Assembly: GCA_900320285.1 (NCBI GenBank)
Contig: ONRQ01000007.1
Span: 49,036-113,035 of the forward strand
Reading direction: 5' to 3'
DNA from: an uncultured Eubacteriales bacterium
Lineage (GTDB): Bacteria; Bacillota; Clostridia; Peptostreptococcales; Anaerovoracaceae
DNA: 64,000 bases
A program made the translations under genes and the position numbers. The first letter of the stretch is position 1. Each line of letters opens with the position of its first letter. Below, in pieces: positions 17,753-25,648 of this stretch. The notes below the pieces were generated by a model. It was not told the DNA's origin, searched no databases, and saw only the letters and a list, made by a program, of their open reading frames with translations.

Positions 17753-18586
17753 ATGCAGATAATAAAGATCGCAAGCCTTCAGCTGAAGGTACATGAAGAC
17801 AAATATGATAATATAGAGAAGCTGGCCGAACTGGTCGCGGACGGTGCGGCTGAAGGGGCAGATATAATAAGCCTGCCCGAGATATGGAACAGTCCGTATC
17901 AGACCGATCTGTTTCCCGTGAACGCGGAGCCTGAACAAGGTGACAGCTGGCTCGCAATGTCCACTATAGCGCGTAAAAACGGCGTATATATTGTGGGAGG
18001 TTCCATACCCGAGCTCGGTGAGGACGGCAGGATCTACAATACCTGCTATGTTTTCGACAGAGAGGGCAGACAGATAGGCAAACACCGCAAGGTGCATCTT
18101 TTTGACATTTACGCGCACGGGGAGCAGGTTTTCAAGGAGTCAGACACACTGACCGCGGGCAGCACCTTCGATACGTTCGAGACTGAGTGGTGCAGGATGG
18201 CCGTCAACATCTGCTTTGACATAAGATTCCCTGAAAGTTCGCGCATACCTGCTCTTGCGGGCGCAAAAGTCATATTCAATCCCGCCTCATTCAACATGAC
18301 GACCGGACCGGCTCACTGGGAAGTAGCATTCCGCCAGAGAGCCATCGAAAACCAGGTGTACATGGTGGGTACGGCTACTGCGCAGGATCCGGACGCAGGC
18401 TATACGGCATATGGCCATTCCATAATAACCGATCCATGGGGCAGGGTCCTTATGCAAATGGACGAAAAGGAAGGTCATATGATTACAGAGATCGATCTTG
18501 ACTACATAGACGAAGTAAGACAAAAATTGCCGTTGCTTTCAGCTCGCAGAACAGATATATATGAATTGCGCCAATTTGTGCTATAA
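17753..18586 (+). CDS. Carbon-nitrogen hydrolase, omega-amidase/Nit2-like
   Basis: About 277 residues of the nitrilase superfamily with the catalytic Glu in ISLPEIWNSPY, Lys in HRKVHLFDI and Cys in VNICFDIRFPESSR. The CFDIRFPE form is typical of Nit2-like omega-amidases, which hydrolyse 2-oxoglutaramate or 2-oxosuccinamate. The ATG at 17753 lies five bases after AGAGGGTGG; a GTG nine bases earlier is possible but would overlap that RBS. Confidence 0.88.
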   Translation: MQIIKIASLQLKVHEDKYDNIEKLAELVADGAAEGADIISLPEIWNSPYQTDLFPVNAEPEQGDSWLAMSTIARKNGVYIVGGSIPELGEDGRIYNTCYVFDREGRQIGKHRKVHLFDIYAHGEQVFKESDTLTAGSTFDTFETEWCRMAVNICFDIRFPESSRIPALAGAKVIFNPASFNMTTGPAHWEVAFRQRAIENQVYMVGTATAQDPDAGYTAYGHSIITDPWGRVLMQMDEKEGHMITEIDLDYIDEVRQKLPLLSARRTDIYELRQFVL

Positions 18587-18587
18587 T
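18579..18587 (+). promoter_or_regulatory. Extended -10 promoter for the small membrane protein genes
   Basis: TGCTATAAT is a perfect extended -10 element overlapping the end of the amidase gene. The upstream TTGCGCC and downstream TTGT also occur around the promoter at 37360-37365, which likewise precedes a small one-helix protein. Confidence 0.6.
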
Positions 18588-18624
18588 TGTCTAGTTAGTC
18601 AATGCATCTAAGGAGGGACTTAGT

Positions 18625-18870
18625 ATGGCAAGCAATAAAACAGGAATCGATAATCTGAATGCAAGCGCAGGCAAGAATCTGGGCGGAACTCTGCTTAAGA
18701 TAATTGCATATGGTGTAGCAGGAGGAGCACTTCTTATCAGCGGAGCAAAGCAGCTCGGTGAAGCTCTGCTCGACAAACAGACAAGTGATTATAAAAAGCT
18801 CGAGGAACAGCGCGAAGCTGACAGGGAAGAAGTCAGACGAATCGTGGAAAATGATCCTAACGAGCAATAG
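18625..18870 (+). CDS. Small single-pass membrane protein of unknown function
   Basis: An 81-residue protein: a polar N terminus, a glycine-rich hydrophobic segment at about residues 24-45 (LLKIIAYGVAGGALLISGA) and a charged helical tail rich in Glu, Lys and Arg (YKKLEEQREADREEVRR). RBS AGGAGGG precedes the ATG, and a clear extended -10 promoter is just upstream. I do not recognise the family. It is followed after 15 bp by another membrane protein gene. Confidence 0.7.
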   Translation: MASNKTGIDNLNASAGKNLGGTLLKIIAYGVAGGALLISGAKQLGEALLDKQTSDYKKLEEQREADREEVRRIVENDPNEQ

Positions 18871-18885
18871 AAAAGGAGATAGAAA

Positions 18886-19437
18886 ATGGAATCATTAATG
18901 ACATATGCACAGGAAAACAGCAGTGCGACTTCGGGTTCGTCAGGAATATGGTATATCATAATGGCTGTCGGCCTCTGGAAGATGTTCGAGAAAGCCGGAG
19001 AACCGGGATGGATCGGATTCGTACCGTTCTACAATCAGTATAAGCTTTGCGAGAAGGTCATGAATAACCCTTGGTACTGGCTGAGACTCTTCGTAGTGAT
19101 CGTTCCGATCGTCGGCTGGTTCATGTATTTCTACTTTGCATATCAGATGGGAAAGGCCACCGCAAAGGCATACGGACAGCCGGAAGGCTGGGCATGGGGT
19201 TATACATTCCTTGCACCGGTATTCTACTGCATCACGGGATTCAGCAGCCAGTACAGTTACTTCGGACCTTACGGCGAAGGTGACAGACGCACCGGAGAAG
19301 CACGTCAGGCTAAAACTGTTGACTTCGACGTTGTCAGACAGCAGCCAAAGGAAACTGTAGTTGAAAAGTTTGAGCCGGCAGCAGAGAAAACTGAGAGCGA
19401 AGTGGAATTCGACTTCAACCAGGACGTCACTGAATAG
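18886..19437 (+). CDS. DUF5684-like multi-pass membrane protein
   Basis: A 183-residue protein with about four hydrophobic segments. The motif WKMFEKAGEPGWIGFVPFYNQYKL is the hallmark of a small membrane family (DUF5684-like) often annotated near signal peptidases; here no peptidase residues are seen. The last 60 residues are polar and acidic, probably cytoplasmic. AAAGGAG precedes the ATG. Function unknown. Confidence 0.75.
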   Translation: MESLMTYAQENSSATSGSSGIWYIIMAVGLWKMFEKAGEPGWIGFVPFYNQYKLCEKVMNNPWYWLRLFVVIVPIVGWFMYFYFAYQMGKATAKAYGQPEGWAWGYTFLAPVFYCITGFSSQYSYFGPYGEGDRRTGEARQAKTVDFDVVRQQPKETVVEKFEPAAEKTESEVEFDFNQDVTE

Positions 19438-19457
19438 AAAACAACTGAATATAGGCG

Positions 19458-19480
19458 AAAACCGGCGAAAGCCGGTTTTT
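19458..19480 (+). terminator. Rho-independent terminator
   Basis: AACCGGC-GAAA-GCCGGTT followed by TTTTTC: a tight GNRA-capped stem. It ends the small membrane protein operon and lies against the 3' end of the convergent rluD gene, where the A run on its left could serve the other strand. Confidence 0.88.
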
Positions 19481-20418
19481 CATTTGCGTATATTCATAAG
19501 TACTTTTTCGAATATTTCCGGGAGCTCAGAATGGAATTCAAGGTATTCACCGGTCGACGGGTGGACGAATCCGAGTGTGCCCGCGTGGAGCAGCTGGCCG
19601 TGCACCTCTACGCCTTCGATCTTTGAGGACTGCCTGCGCGGTCCGTACAGTTCATCGCCGACAAGAGGGTGATGAAGGTATGCCATGTGGACTCTTATCT
19701 GATGAGTGCGCCCGGTCTCAAGCCTGGCCATTACCAGAGTGTACTTTCCAAAGCGCTCGAGCACCTTTATATGGGTGACTGCGTTCCTTGCTCCGCTTCC
19801 GTTCACAGCATGGCGCATGCGGTTTCTCTCATCGCGGCCTATCGGCTCATCGATGGTCAGTTCATCCTCGCGGATATTGTCATAAACAAGGGCATTGTAC
19901 TCTCTGGTGACGCTATGCACCTTGAGCTGGGCTGCGAGAGACTCATGAGCTTTGTCGTTCTTGGCGATCATAAGAAGACCGCTGGTGTCCTTGTCTATCC
20001 TGTGGACTATGCCCGGACGAATAACACCGTTGATGGAAGACAGTGAATCCCCCATATGGTACATGATGGCGTTTACAAGCGTACCGGACGGATTTCCGGG
20101 TCCCGGATGCACTACCATTCCGCGCGGCTTGTTTATTACCGCCACATCTTCATCTTCATATACGATGTCGAGAGGAATATCCTCAGCGGTTATCTCAAGA
20201 GGTTCAGGTTCGGGCATATCTATAGTCACTGTATCGCCTTCTGAAACAGCGCGCTTCTTTGAAGTTACAGTATCGCCGTTTACTTTTACCCGGCCTTTTT
20301 CGATAAGCTTTACAGCGTAGCTCCTCGAGAGTTCATCAGTGTTGTAACCTATGAAAGCATCAAGTCTTGTCCCTGCGTCTTCAGAGGAGGCTTTGACCGT
20401 AAGAATGAAATCTGACAT
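19480..20418 (-). CDS. rluD: RluA/RluD family 23S rRNA pseudouridine synthase
   Basis: A 312-residue enzyme. An S4 RNA-binding domain (RLDAFIGYN to VKVNGDTVTSKKRAV) occupies residues 18-80. The pseudouridine synthase domain follows, with the catalytic Asp in GIVHRIDKDTSGLLMIAKND and the RTHQIRVHM motif. RluD-type enzymes modify helix 69 of 23S rRNA, but the exact target of this paralogue cannot be fixed. It follows lspA directly, a frequent pairing. Confidence 0.93.
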   Translation of the reverse strand: MSDFILTVKASSEDAGTRLDAFIGYNTDELSRSYAVKLIEKGRVKVNGDTVTSKKRAVSEGDTVTIDMPEPEPLEITAEDIPLDIVYEDEDVAVINKPRGMVVHPGPGNPSGTLVNAIMYHMGDSLSSINGVIRPGIVHRIDKDTSGLLMIAKNDKAHESLAAQLKVHSVTREYNALVYDNIREDELTIDEPIGRDERNRMRHAVNGSGARNAVTHIKVLERFGKYTLVMARLETGRTHQIRVHMAYLHHPLVGDELYGPRRQSSKIEGVEVHGQLLHAGTLGFVHPSTGEYLEFHSELPEIFEKVLMNIRK

Positions 20419-20883
20419 CTAGACCTCCTTGTCTTCGTCCTTATACAGGACTAACAGCGCTATCATCGCCAGCACACAGCCGCAGGTGACACCTATGTCT
20501 GCAACATTGAAAACCGCGAAGCTTCCGCACGATATCATGTCAGTGACATATCCGAGCGTAAGTCTGTCGATCATGTTTGACACACCGCCTGCCGCAACGA
20601 ATGTAAAGAGGGCAGGGATGAGCGTATGACCGGCACGGGCTTCTTTAACGATAAATACGATACAGAAGATAATGAGCGCGGATGTCAGAAAAACCGTGAC
20701 AAACCTGTTGCCGCTGAACATGCTGAATGCCGTTCCGGTGTTCTGAACGTAATAAATGCTCATCCAGTTACCGATGACAGGGATCCTGTCGCCGGGCTGC
20801 ATGTTTGTTCTGACAAGATATTTGGTAAACTGGTCGACAGCGATGACGATAACCGCTATCAACGGATAGATAAATCTTTTCAT
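20419..20883 (-). CDS. lspA: Lipoprotein signal peptidase (signal peptidase II)
   Basis: A 154-residue membrane aspartyl protease that cleaves prolipoprotein signal peptides after lipid attachment. Four hydrophobic helices are apparent, and the catalytic Asp pair lies in GGVSNMIDRLTLGYVTDMI and FNVADIGVTCG. Its stop codon touches the rluD start. A substrate in this window is the lipoprotein at 47019. Confidence 0.95.
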   Translation of the reverse strand: MKRFIYPLIAVIVIAVDQFTKYLVRTNMQPGDRIPVIGNWMSIYYVQNTGTAFSMFSGNRFVTVFLTSALIIFCIVFIVKEARAGHTLIPALFTFVAAGGVSNMIDRLTLGYVTDMISCGSFAVFNVADIGVTCGCVLAMIALLVLYKDEDKEV

Positions 20884-20959
20884 AATAAAGAATAATACTA
20901 TTGAAAAGGGTCATTCTTCAACGATTTTGAGTGCATTGAAAGACAAAAGTTGGTAGAAT

Positions 20960-22111
20960 ATGCTCATGCTGAAACGTATCAGAGAGTTAGTGGCTGATGA
21001 GCCGGTCAATAGAGGAAGGCAGCTTGATATAGATATAGCTAAAGCAGAAATGGTGCTGATGCTGCCTTTCATACATTGCATAATAGAGTGTACAAGCGAT
21101 GAGGGACTTTGCAGCGGGATCCCTTATCTTTTCGATACCATTATCGGCGGACCTTTCAGTGGGCCGATGTATCTGTTCGCTATGGGAATGTGTTTAGTCT
21201 ACAGCCACAGACAGACACCTGAGCTGTGGTTAAGGCGGGGCGTGACGCTTTTAGGTGTATTCTATCTGAGCAATACATGCAGGTTTCTGATACCTTATCT
21301 GATAGGTTATAAGATAAGCGGGGACAGGGAACACTTCCTGGATCCGCTGTTCTACAGGTGGCTCGGCACTGACGTGCTTCTGTTTGCAGGCCTGGCCATC
21401 ATAACAATAGCGGTATTCAGATATCTCAGACTAAGTAATAAAGCTATGTTTGGGATCGCAGCATTGATGACGGTATCTGCTACCCTTATAGGCGATCTGG
21501 ACACACATTCCATGTTCGGGAATATCTTCCTTGGCTATTTCGTCGGAACCGATGATGCTACCGGATATGTGGTCTCAGACTTTCCTTTTCTTACGTGGCT
21601 GATATTCCCTGTCGCGGGTTATCTGTTCGGAAAGGTCCATATCAGGATCAGAGACAAAAGCGCGTTTTACCGCATCGTTTCGCCGATAGCCATTCTCATA
21701 CCGCTTGTTTATTTCCCTATAGGCATACATTACGGATGGGGAATGTTCGGCGAGGGACAGAACTGCTACTATCACATGATGATCTGGGATGTTGCAGTTT
21801 GTCTGTTCCTTGATATTGGAATGCTCGGAGTGTGGCATCTGCTGTCTCAGTATATGGGTAACAGTATAAAAGGGATGCTGTATGAAGTGAGCAACAACAT
21901 AACTGCGATTTATTGCATACATTGGGTATTCGTAAGGACCATTACAAATGTTATACTATATATAAAGAACGGCACGCAGATACTTCCGTTATGGCAGACA
22001 ATGCTGCTTGGGCTTGTGATTCTTATCGTGTCAATTTTCATGGCACACTATTATAAGGTGGCAAAGGCTGCCTTTCTGGCAAGAAAAAGGGAAAGGCTGC
22101 AGGAATTGTAA
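20960..22111 (+). CDS. Multi-pass membrane protein, acyltransferase-like
   Basis: A 383-residue integral membrane protein with about ten hydrophobic segments. The first segments (IDIAKAEMVLMLPFIHCIIE, SGPMYLFAMGMCLVYSH) recall the heparan-alpha-glucosaminide acetyltransferase-like/DUF1624 and acyltransferase-3 group, which have a conserved membrane histidine, but the match is from pattern only. A second ATG two codons later is possible. The downstream SpoIIE phosphatase begins 3 bp after the stop, suggesting a two-gene operon. Confidence 0.65.
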   Translation: MLMLKRIRELVADEPVNRGRQLDIDIAKAEMVLMLPFIHCIIECTSDEGLCSGIPYLFDTIIGGPFSGPMYLFAMGMCLVYSHRQTPELWLRRGVTLLGVFYLSNTCRFLIPYLIGYKISGDREHFLDPLFYRWLGTDVLLFAGLAIITIAVFRYLRLSNKAMFGIAALMTVSATLIGDLDTHSMFGNIFLGYFVGTDDATGYVVSDFPFLTWLIFPVAGYLFGKVHIRIRDKSAFYRIVSPIAILIPLVYFPIGIHYGWGMFGEGQNCYYHMMIWDVAVCLFLDIGMLGVWHLLSQYMGNSIKGMLYEVSNNITAIYCIHWVFVRTITNVILYIKNGTQILPLWQTMLLGLVILIVSIFMAHYYKVAKAAFLARKRERLQEL

Positions 22112-22114
22112 CGC

Positions 22115-23710
22115 ATGAATAAAAACAAAAAAACCAGTCTGAATAAAAAGATTATCAAGAGTATTGCGGCTTTCGCCGCAGTCCTTGTTATTGCTACAGG
22201 AGCGCTTGTATGCATTCAGTATTACTATTCACAGGTGAGAAATTACAGCAACCAGGCCTTCGGGTTTGCGCGTACTGCTGCAACTTTCATAGATGGAGAC
22301 AGGGTGATTGAGTATGTGGAGACGGAAGAAAAGGATGATTATTATTATGAGGTGCTTGACTTCCTGAATTCCACACAGCAGGAAACAAACCTAAAGTATT
22401 ATTACGTCTTTGTTCCATATGAAGACGACCTGGTGTACGTGTGGGATGCAGTTCACGTAAAAGGTGCTTGTGACCTGGGCCAGCACGAAAAATACATGAG
22501 TGAAAAAAGCAAGGCTGCTACGTTTGATGTGTTCCGCAAGGATCCGCCTGAGGAGATCAGTATACAGAAAGACAAAACATACGGACACATAGCATCGGCC
22601 TATTCTCCGATATTCAATAGTGCAGGGACTCCGGTAGCAGTAGTGGGTGTTGACCTTTCGATACCGGGATTCAGAAGAACTATCGCCATGTACATGCTCC
22701 TCGTACTGGCTTCCATCGTCACCATTACCCTGATAGCTCTGACGGTGTTCTATTCATCTGTAGAGAGGAACATTATCAATCCGATCAGCCAGCTGACTAA
22801 GAGCGCCGGAGAAATGATTGGCAATCTCGAAAGTGACAAAGTGGTAGATATCGATATACATACCGGGGACGAGATAGAAGAGCTTGCGGACGCAGTCAAA
22901 AAGATGGACGGAGATATCCGCAGCTATATAACCAGGCTGTCCGCTATAACTGCGGAAAAGGAGCGCATAGGAACCGAGCTGAACGTAGCAAAGCGGATCC
23001 AGGAGAGCATGCTCCCGAGGATTTTCCCGCCATTCCCTGAAAAAGACGAATTTGAGCTTTATGCATCAATGATCCCGGCCAAGGAGGTCGGAGGCGACTT
23101 CTATGACTTCTTCATGGTGGATGATAATCATATTGCACTCATTATGGCTGATGTGTCGGGCAAGGGAGTTCCGGCGGCTCTCTTCATGGCGATAGCCAAA
23201 GTGCTTATCAAGACCAGCCTGCAGGCAGGGCGCAGCCCGAGTGAGACCCTTGAACGGGTCAACATGCAGCTTCTTGAAGGAAACGACACGGGCCTCTTCG
23301 TTACGGTATGGCTTGCTGTTATAGATACCATCACAGGAAAAGGCGTTGCTGCCAATGCGGGTCACATGCATCCGGTACTGAAGCGTAAAGGCGGAAAGTA
23401 TGAGCTGGTCAGATACAGGCATTCACCGGCAGTGGCAACCATTGAAGGTGTAAAATTCAAGGAGCACGGATTTGAACTCTGGCCTGGAGACTCACTTTTC
23501 GTATATACCGATGGAGTAACTGAGGCTACAAACGCTGAAGAGGAGCTCTTCGGAGAGGACCGCATGATCGAAGCTCTCAACGCACATGGAGATGAAGGCA
23601 GTGCAAAACTGCTTCCTGCTGTCAAGGAAGACATAGATGACTTCGTTGGTGATGCTCCGCAGTTCGATGACATCACTATGCTGGTTTTCGATTACAAAGG
23701 CGCAGAATAA
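22115..23710 (+). CDS. Membrane sensor with HAMP and SpoIIE-type PP2C phosphatase domain
   Basis: A 531-residue signalling protein. A transmembrane helix spans about residues 15-35, an extracytoplasmic sensor domain extends to about 193 (a Cache-like fold is likely), and a second helix follows (YMLLVLASIVTITLIALTVFY). A HAMP domain (NPISQLTKSAGEMI) and a short coiled coil lead to the RsbU/SpoIIE phosphatase domain with AKEVGGDFYDFF, MADVSGKGVPAALFMA, ANAGHMHPVL and YTDGVTEATN, which carry the metal-binding aspartates. It presumably dephosphorylates an anti-anti-sigma factor; none is encoded nearby. Confidence 0.9.
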   Translation: MNKNKKTSLNKKIIKSIAAFAAVLVIATGALVCIQYYYSQVRNYSNQAFGFARTAATFIDGDRVIEYVETEEKDDYYYEVLDFLNSTQQETNLKYYYVFVPYEDDLVYVWDAVHVKGACDLGQHEKYMSEKSKAATFDVFRKDPPEEISIQKDKTYGHIASAYSPIFNSAGTPVAVVGVDLSIPGFRRTIAMYMLLVLASIVTITLIALTVFYSSVERNIINPISQLTKSAGEMIGNLESDKVVDIDIHTGDEIEELADAVKKMDGDIRSYITRLSAITAEKERIGTELNVAKRIQESMLPRIFPPFPEKDEFELYASMIPAKEVGGDFYDFFMVDDNHIALIMADVSGKGVPAALFMAIAKVLIKTSLQAGRSPSETLERVNMQLLEGNDTGLFVTVWLAVIDTITGKGVAANAGHMHPVLKRKGGKYELVRYRHSPAVATIEGVKFKEHGFELWPGDSLFVYTDGVTEATNAEEELFGEDRMIEALNAHGDEGSAKLLPAVKEDIDDFVGDAPQFDDITMLVFDYKGAE

Positions 23711-23736
23711 GACCGGTTATTATCAAAGCAGAAAAA

Positions 23737-23770
23737 GAGCGCTGAAGTCTTAAAGGCTTCAGCGCTTTTA
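23737..23770. terminator. Bidirectional terminator between the phosphatase gene and tRNA-Val
   Basis: Ten-base-pair arms AGCGCTGAAG (23738-23747) and CTTCAGCGCT (23757-23766), T run on the plus strand after it and a T run on the minus strand at 23736-23732. It serves both convergent transcripts. Confidence 0.85.
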
Positions 23771-23846
23771 TGGTGGTCTGTGGGGGACTCGAACCCTCGA
23801 CATCATGGTTGTGACCCATGCGCTCTCCCAGCTGAGCTAACAGACC
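23771..23846 (-). tRNA. tRNA-Val, anticodon CAC, CCA encoded
   Basis: Read on the minus strand the sequence folds as a 76-nt cloverleaf: acceptor GGTCTGT/ACAGACC, D arm GCTC-AGCTGGGA-GAGC, anticodon stem CATGG/CCATG with loop GTCACAA, variable loop ATGTC, T arm GAGGG-TTCGAGT-CCCCC, and a genomically encoded ACCA end. U33 is present and positions 34-36 are CAC, which reads GUG valine codons. The T stem has one A-C mismatch and position 32 is G, both slightly unusual. The opposite strand would show a GTG triplet in the loop, but the conserved D and T arms fix the minus strand. Confidence 0.9.
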
Positions 23847-23884
23847 GTGCACGACTATTGTAACTCATTGCATGAGAGATTTCA

Positions 23885-25603
23885 CTATTTTTTTGTATCG
23901 GGAAGTCCCGGTGTCACATAAACCGTCTGGTTGTGGGTGAATATCACCATGCCCGGTTTCGCGCCGTTTGGCTTCTTGACATACCGGACCGGTACGTAAT
24001 CCACAGGTACGTTGTCACTGCCGGCGGCCTTGCTGTGATAAGCTGCTATCGACGCAGCCTCGTATATCAGCTCCGCAGGTAAGTCATTCACATTGCGGCC
24101 GTCATCAAGTCTGACTATCAGATGCGATCCCGGAATGTCCTTTGTGTGCATCCACACATCGGTCTTGGCTGCGAACTTCATTGTGAGCCAGTCGTTATCG
24201 ATGTTGTTGCGGCCCACCAGGACTTCTGTGCCGTCGCTGAGTGTATATCTGAGGGGTTCAGGCTTACGGTTCTTTTTCTTCCTCTGTGAGGCCTTCTGAC
24301 GTCTCCTGACGTAACCGGTCTGCTCCAGTTCGTCCCTGATGGTCTCGAGCAAAGGTACGCTGTCCGCTGACTCTATGCTCTGTATCACGGATTCGAGATA
24401 TTCTATATCTCTTTCATTATCTTCAAGCTGTGTCTGCTTTTCATGTATCGCAGTCCGTGCCTTTGAATACTTCTTGAAATACTTCTGAGCATTGGCTGAA
24501 GCGGAGATCTTTTCATCGAGAGGGATCTCGAGCTCACTGCCGTCATAGTAGTTGGTGACCCTCACTCTGCGGTCGCCCGGCTTTATAAGGTGGAGGTTCG
24601 CTGTGAGGAGCTCTCCGTAAAGTCTGTACTTCTCTGAGTTTTCCGCGTTCAGAAGATCTTCCGAGAGACGCTTCTTTTTCAGAAGAGCCTTGCTGAGTGA
24701 AGTCTGTACGGATTTGAGAAGAGGCATGGACTTCTGTCGAACCATGTTGGAAGCAACACGGTTCGTAAAATAGTAGTCAACACATTCTGATACGGTATCG
24801 AAGAACATCGTGTCGAGCTCTTCGAATTCTGAAAGAGAGGTTATGTGGAACTCTCGAGGCGTACCTTCATCGTCGATATATACGCGCGGTTTTGCGCTGC
24901 CGTCTTCGATAGAAGCAAGAATCTCCAGAAGCTTTCTTGCAGGGACTACGGAAGTGACAGAAGCATCGTGCGATGTGTAGCAGCGGGCAAGTAACTCGCG
25001 GCTTATGGATGGCGAAATGCCGGCGATTCGTGCCATGATCGCGCGGTCATCGTGAGGAAGAACCGTTTCTGCGGTTACTTCACTGAACGGCAGCTTGTCC
25101 TGGGCAGGAGGGTATTTATATATCATGCCCGGAAGAAGCTGACGGTATCTGTTGACATCTATCGATATGCGCTTAATGGAATCGATCACCTTGCCGCTTT
25201 CAATATCTATAAGCACTATGTTGCTGTGCTTGGACATTATCTCGACTATAAGTCTGCGGCAGACTGAAAAACCAAGCTCATTCTGGGCTTCGATGTCTAT
25301 CTCGATTATGCGCTCGGCATCTTTCTGACGCACGTCTGTTATGCGCCCTCCCTGAAGGTGCTTTCTGAGAAGCATGCAGAATGTAGGAGGCTGCTCCGGA
25401 TTTGTATAGCTGCCTTCAGTCAGGCAGACCCTCGCCGCGCTGCTGTTACAGGAAATGAAAAGGCGCACATTCCCACGCTGGGTGTGGATGTGCACCAAAA
25501 GATCCTCGGGACCGGGCTGATAAACTTTCTCTATCTTGCCCGGCACGATACGTTCTTTTAATTCTTTTGCAACTGCATATGTAATAATTCCATCGTAAGC
25601 CAT
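23885..25603 (-). CDS. rqcH: Ribosome quality control factor RqcH (NFACT family)
   Basis: A 572-residue NFACT protein. The N-terminal NFACT-N domain starts MAYDGIITYAVAKEL with KIEKVYQPGPEDLLV. A coiled-coil middle (SLSKALLKKKRLSEDL; KYFKKYSKARTAIHEKQTQL) and the NFACT-R domain (VLVGRNNIDNDWLTMKFAAK, DVWMHTKDIPGSHLIVR) follow. In Bacillus RqcH binds stalled 50S subunits and recruits tRNA-Ala for alanine tailing; older annotations call these fibronectin-binding proteins. Length and domain order are normal. Confidence 0.93.
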   Translation of the reverse strand: MAYDGIITYAVAKELKERIVPGKIEKVYQPGPEDLLVHIHTQRGNVRLFISCNSSAARVCLTEGSYTNPEQPPTFCMLLRKHLQGGRITDVRQKDAERIIEIDIEAQNELGFSVCRRLIVEIMSKHSNIVLIDIESGKVIDSIKRISIDVNRYRQLLPGMIYKYPPAQDKLPFSEVTAETVLPHDDRAIMARIAGISPSISRELLARCYTSHDASVTSVVPARKLLEILASIEDGSAKPRVYIDDEGTPREFHITSLSEFEELDTMFFDTVSECVDYYFTNRVASNMVRQKSMPLLKSVQTSLSKALLKKKRLSEDLLNAENSEKYRLYGELLTANLHLIKPGDRRVRVTNYYDGSELEIPLDEKISASANAQKYFKKYSKARTAIHEKQTQLEDNERDIEYLESVIQSIESADSVPLLETIRDELEQTGYVRRRQKASQRKKKNRKPEPLRYTLSDGTEVLVGRNNIDNDWLTMKFAAKTDVWMHTKDIPGSHLIVRLDDGRNVNDLPAELIYEAASIAAYHSKAAGSDNVPVDYVPVRYVKKPNGAKPGMVIFTHNQTVYVTPGLPDTKK

Positions 25604-25648
25604 ATTCCCATATATTTTACTATCATGGGTTTACTATTGCAAACATGC

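Noticed and set aside
23771-23846. tRNA-His on the plus strand
   Set aside because: The plus strand shows GTG in the middle loop, but the D arm and T arm consensus sequences and the CCA end only fit the minus strand, giving anticodon CAC (Val).
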